This document shows positions 61,640 through 64,000 of a stretch of 64,000 bases of DNA, piece by piece (within the stretch, counting starts at the first letter, position 1; each line of letters opens with the position of its first letter). The DNA is from Tribonema minus (Eukaryota; Sar; Xanthophyceae; Tribonematales; Tribonemataceae). Location of the stretch: assembly GCA_017506865.1 (NCBI GenBank), contig JAFCMP010000544.1, forward strand, positions 1 to 64,000, in the 5' to 3' direction. The notes beneath the pieces are model-generated. The model saw only the letters and a list, made by a program, of their open reading frames with translations. It searched no databases and was not told the DNA's origin. Both the position numbers and the translations under genes were made by a program.

Positions 61640-62300
61640 AGCAGCGCGACTGCTATAGCGACATTGCCACGCACGAGCCGCCCCCGCAGCTCCCCAAACC
61701 CTTGCTCGAACTTCTTGAAGCCCTCTGCCGAAACTAGTGGCAAATGTCCGTGATAGGCGCCCTGCAACGGCCCATGCGGCAAGCTGCTGCAGCTCCTGTG
61801 CGCTGTCGGGGAACCTGGCGGAATGCGCGCACAGGCAGCAACGGAGAGGAGTGAGCGCTGATGCCCAAAGCATAATGCTAGGGTTAGGGTTAGAATCGGA
61901 AGGTGACACCAAGGCAAGCCAGCATGCAGATAATTGGGCGACGACGCATGTGTCCAAGCGCCCATCATGCGGCATGTCCACTTTGAAGTTGCAGTCGCCC
62001 CCCCCCCCTCCTCTTACGGTTGCAATAAACAAATGGACAGTATACTGTATGGCGGCGCTCACCGAACCTTGAACAGCTTGCGCACCTTCCCGTACAGGGT
62101 AACGCCGAGCACACGCTCGCACCTCCGCTGCAGCCCAGTCCACCATGCCGTTGCTGCCGAGCCTCAAGCAGTCGCCGTTCAGCAGCGCGGGGTTGCGGCA
62201 GTTGCTGACCACCAAACGCCGCCTCCACCTGAGCAGATGGGCTAATGCGAGGGTGTCTATGCGACAACGAGACTGCGCGCGTTGCTGAGAATGGAGAAAC
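61640..62300 (-). pseudogene. Antisense gene fragment in copy B
   Basis: Counterpart of the copy A fragment: LLNGDCLRLGSNGMVDWAA and, after a change of frame, ERVLGVTLYGKVRKLFK ending at a donor (~62068). Then HGHLPLVSAEGFKKFEQGFG, ELRGRLVRGNVAIAVALLGA and stop near 61630. The same residues recur in the two copies with many substitutions, which suggests that it was once a real coding region. The family is not firmly recognised. Confidence 0.3.
61878..61893. repeat. TTAGGG-type interstitial units
   Basis: CTAGGGTTAGGGTTAG, with a degenerate equivalent (GGATTAGGGG) at the matching place in copy A (~57928). Confidence 0.7.
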
Positions 62301-63754
62301 AACGCGCTGATCAAGCAGAGGGCTGATGGCCGCTGATCAAGAACCATGGAAAGCCGCTTTCGGTGCTATGACGTGTAGAGTGACACTATGTTCAACCACA
62401 CTTACCTTAGAGAGCAGCAGGCAGTAACATGGTCTCACTTAGTGCAGCACCATACGCTTGTAGGCCACAGTGCCTAAGCTCCCACACCGCATCAAGGTGG
62501 AGACCGTAGCGAGAGCACTACCCTACAGAACTCCAAAAATGGCCCGCACTAACACTACGCCTTTCCTTGAAGAAAGCTGCCCTGCTGAAGCACCCTCTTG
62601 CGCCCCTGCCGCCGCCCCCTCACACACACACACAGACGCACCTGCGCACACGCGCACTTTCGCCACACACACACTCGCACCTGCACTATCAACATGTACA
62701 CGCAAACTCACCGGCCAAACCCATTGCGTGCCTGCGAATAGCGCCCGTGTATTTGATGCTTCAGATGAGGGTTTGAGTTGGGGATAGGGCCAGATGTCAG
62801 GTAGGGCCACCTGATGGATGGCAGAATTAGCGTTGTGTAGCTGCTGTAGCGAGTGTTTCAGAATTTTACACTGTGTCAGATATGGGATGCATCTCAGGTG
62901 TGCCAGATGAGCGTGCCATGTCATCACTGGTGGCAGCTGCAGTGCGCACTAAACTTCTACAACCATTATAATCATGTCATGTGAAGCCCAAGGCATTCAC
63001 ATGCCATTCATAAACATGAGCTGCATGGCACATGATGTAGCCTTGACTGGTGAGTAGGGTTGCACATTTATAAACGTATTTGGCCACACAAATACGGCGT
63101 ATTTGGGGCGTATTTGGCAACCAGGAATGTGTTCTGACCAAACCTCAACATAATAGTATGCTGCGCGAAGGGCGTGTTTGTGGAGCATGCGGCGAGTCTG
63201 CTCAATTCCGAGCGTAGAGTCTGCCACAAAAACGGCACTTGAACTCAGATATAAACTTCAAAATACGCTGTTTGAAAAAAATTGAAATGTGCATGCATGC
63301 CTCTCAAGTGACTTTGGACTCTGCTGTTTGAGATGACCAATGCTAATCATCTCTTAGACAGCCTAAATGACAGATGTTCTTTTCAAACAACTGATCGTCA
63401 CTTTGGGCGCAGGACAGGTTTGATCATTTGTGCTGACAGGCGCCACAGTGTTTGAATATCTCACAAACGCTGAATCGTTGTGCTTTGAATGGTGAGACAC
63501 CCAACCTCGAAACACATACTACACACGGCAGCCTATTGGCTACATGTAATATTGAGCCTGACTCATTGCGGAACATGCATGCAATGCAATGCATCAGCAA
63601 GAATCACCACCGTTCGATCATGCACGCTGCAATGCTGATGTATTCATTTGCACACACGCCGCACACAACGTTCGCTGTTGAAACGCTGCTGACACAGCAC
63701 GCAACGCACTTGAGCGCTGCGTGAGACAATGCCCCCCCCTCTCCCTGCATAATC

Positions 63755-64000
63755 TCAAACCGTCCGTTGATTTTTTACGAAGTAGCCACCAGTTCCAAAA
63801 GCCAGAATGCATGCCGCCGTCGCATGCTGTGCTTTGATAGATATTGTGCCCATGTAGTCCACGTGTGTGATGGTCCGTTCTAAGGTGACATTGGGCGATG
63901 GGCGAGCCGGTCGCTGTTGAGCATTGCGCACGGTGCCAGACCGCCACCCTGAAGCCCGAGCAGATGATCCAATGCGCCCTTGCGCCTGCAGTTGCGACAC
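63755..64000 (-). CDS. Possible C-terminal exon, cut by window edge
   Basis: An open frame enters from the right edge and reads RTITHVDYMGTISIKAQHAT, then a hydrophobic segment AACILAFGTGGYF and the basic end VKNQRTV, stop at 63757-63755. A single membrane helix near the C-terminus is plausible. I recognise no family, and the other minus frame here is also partly open, so this is tentative. Confidence 0.35.
   Translation of the reverse strand: MSQLQAQGRIGSSARASGWRSGTVRNAQQRPARPSPNVTLERTITHVDYMGTISIKAQHATAACILAFGTGGYFVKNQRTV

Larger units (their letters stand above)
61218..62690. repeat. Segmental duplication, copy B
   Basis: Diverged counterpart of 57328-58880, in the same orientation. It contains a degraded version of the transporter's candidate last exon (~61225-61310), a C run (61527-61546), TTAGGG-type units (61878-61893), the antisense gene fragment (62290-61640) and a shorter CA tract (62620-62680). 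Confidence 0.88.

Overview
This 64 kb window is nuclear DNA from a eukaryotic microbe with many introns, most likely an alga. Five multi-exon genes can be built with GT-AG introns of roughly 100 to 1,100 bases, correct phase throughout, and no operons or bacterial features. The lineage is unresolved. Interstitial (CCCTAA)n-like tracts, a secretory leader ending in a Phe-Val-Ala-Pro motif, Pro-Thr-Lys/Arg stalk repeats, and Crinkler/RHS-type and RCC1-like genes fit a stramenopile or haptophyte alga slightly better than a green alga. This is inference only.

Left part. Positions ~345-5505 hold a nearly complete non-LTR retrotransposon (LINE) of the restriction-enzyme-like-endonuclease (R2-like) group, with a 5'-truncated copy inserted into its own 3' end (5519-5726). 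From ~12.5 to 6.7 kb, minus strand, lies a multi-exon Crinkler/RHS-type P-loop NTPase gene. Just upstream (14.1-13.5 kb) are exons with a secretory/plastid-type leader. From ~14.2 to 24.1 kb I find only simple repeats and weak ORFs.

Middle. A signal-peptide exon (24.2 kb), a Pro/Thr/Lys repeat exon (25.8-26.0 kb) and seven RCC1-like repeats (29.6-30.7 kb) may form one or more secreted proteins. At 31-32.6 kb there are three more LINE pieces and a direct repeat.

Gene-rich core (33.6-56.4 kb). Two divergent pairs are arranged head to head: NDUFA13/GRIM-19 (minus) with a Tubby-like protein (plus), start codons 378 bases apart; and CDP-diacylglycerol synthase (minus) with a POT/PTR proton-coupled transporter (plus), start codons 202 bases apart. 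The Tubby and CDP-DAG synthase genes converge at 42.8-43.5 kb. All four models are complete, with every intron in phase.

Right part. A diverged ~1.5 kb segment is present twice (57.3-58.9 and 61.2-62.7 kb). It carries a candidate last exon of the transporter, an antisense gene fragment and a CA microsatellite. Between the copies is a weak LINE-like remnant, and the right edge holds a possible C-terminal exon.

The most interesting signal is that four LINE insertions of very different length, down to about 10 bases, all have target-site duplications containing GTAC at or within two bases of the LINE junction. This suggests sequence-specific integration with microhomology to the element's AAAAAGTAC tail.
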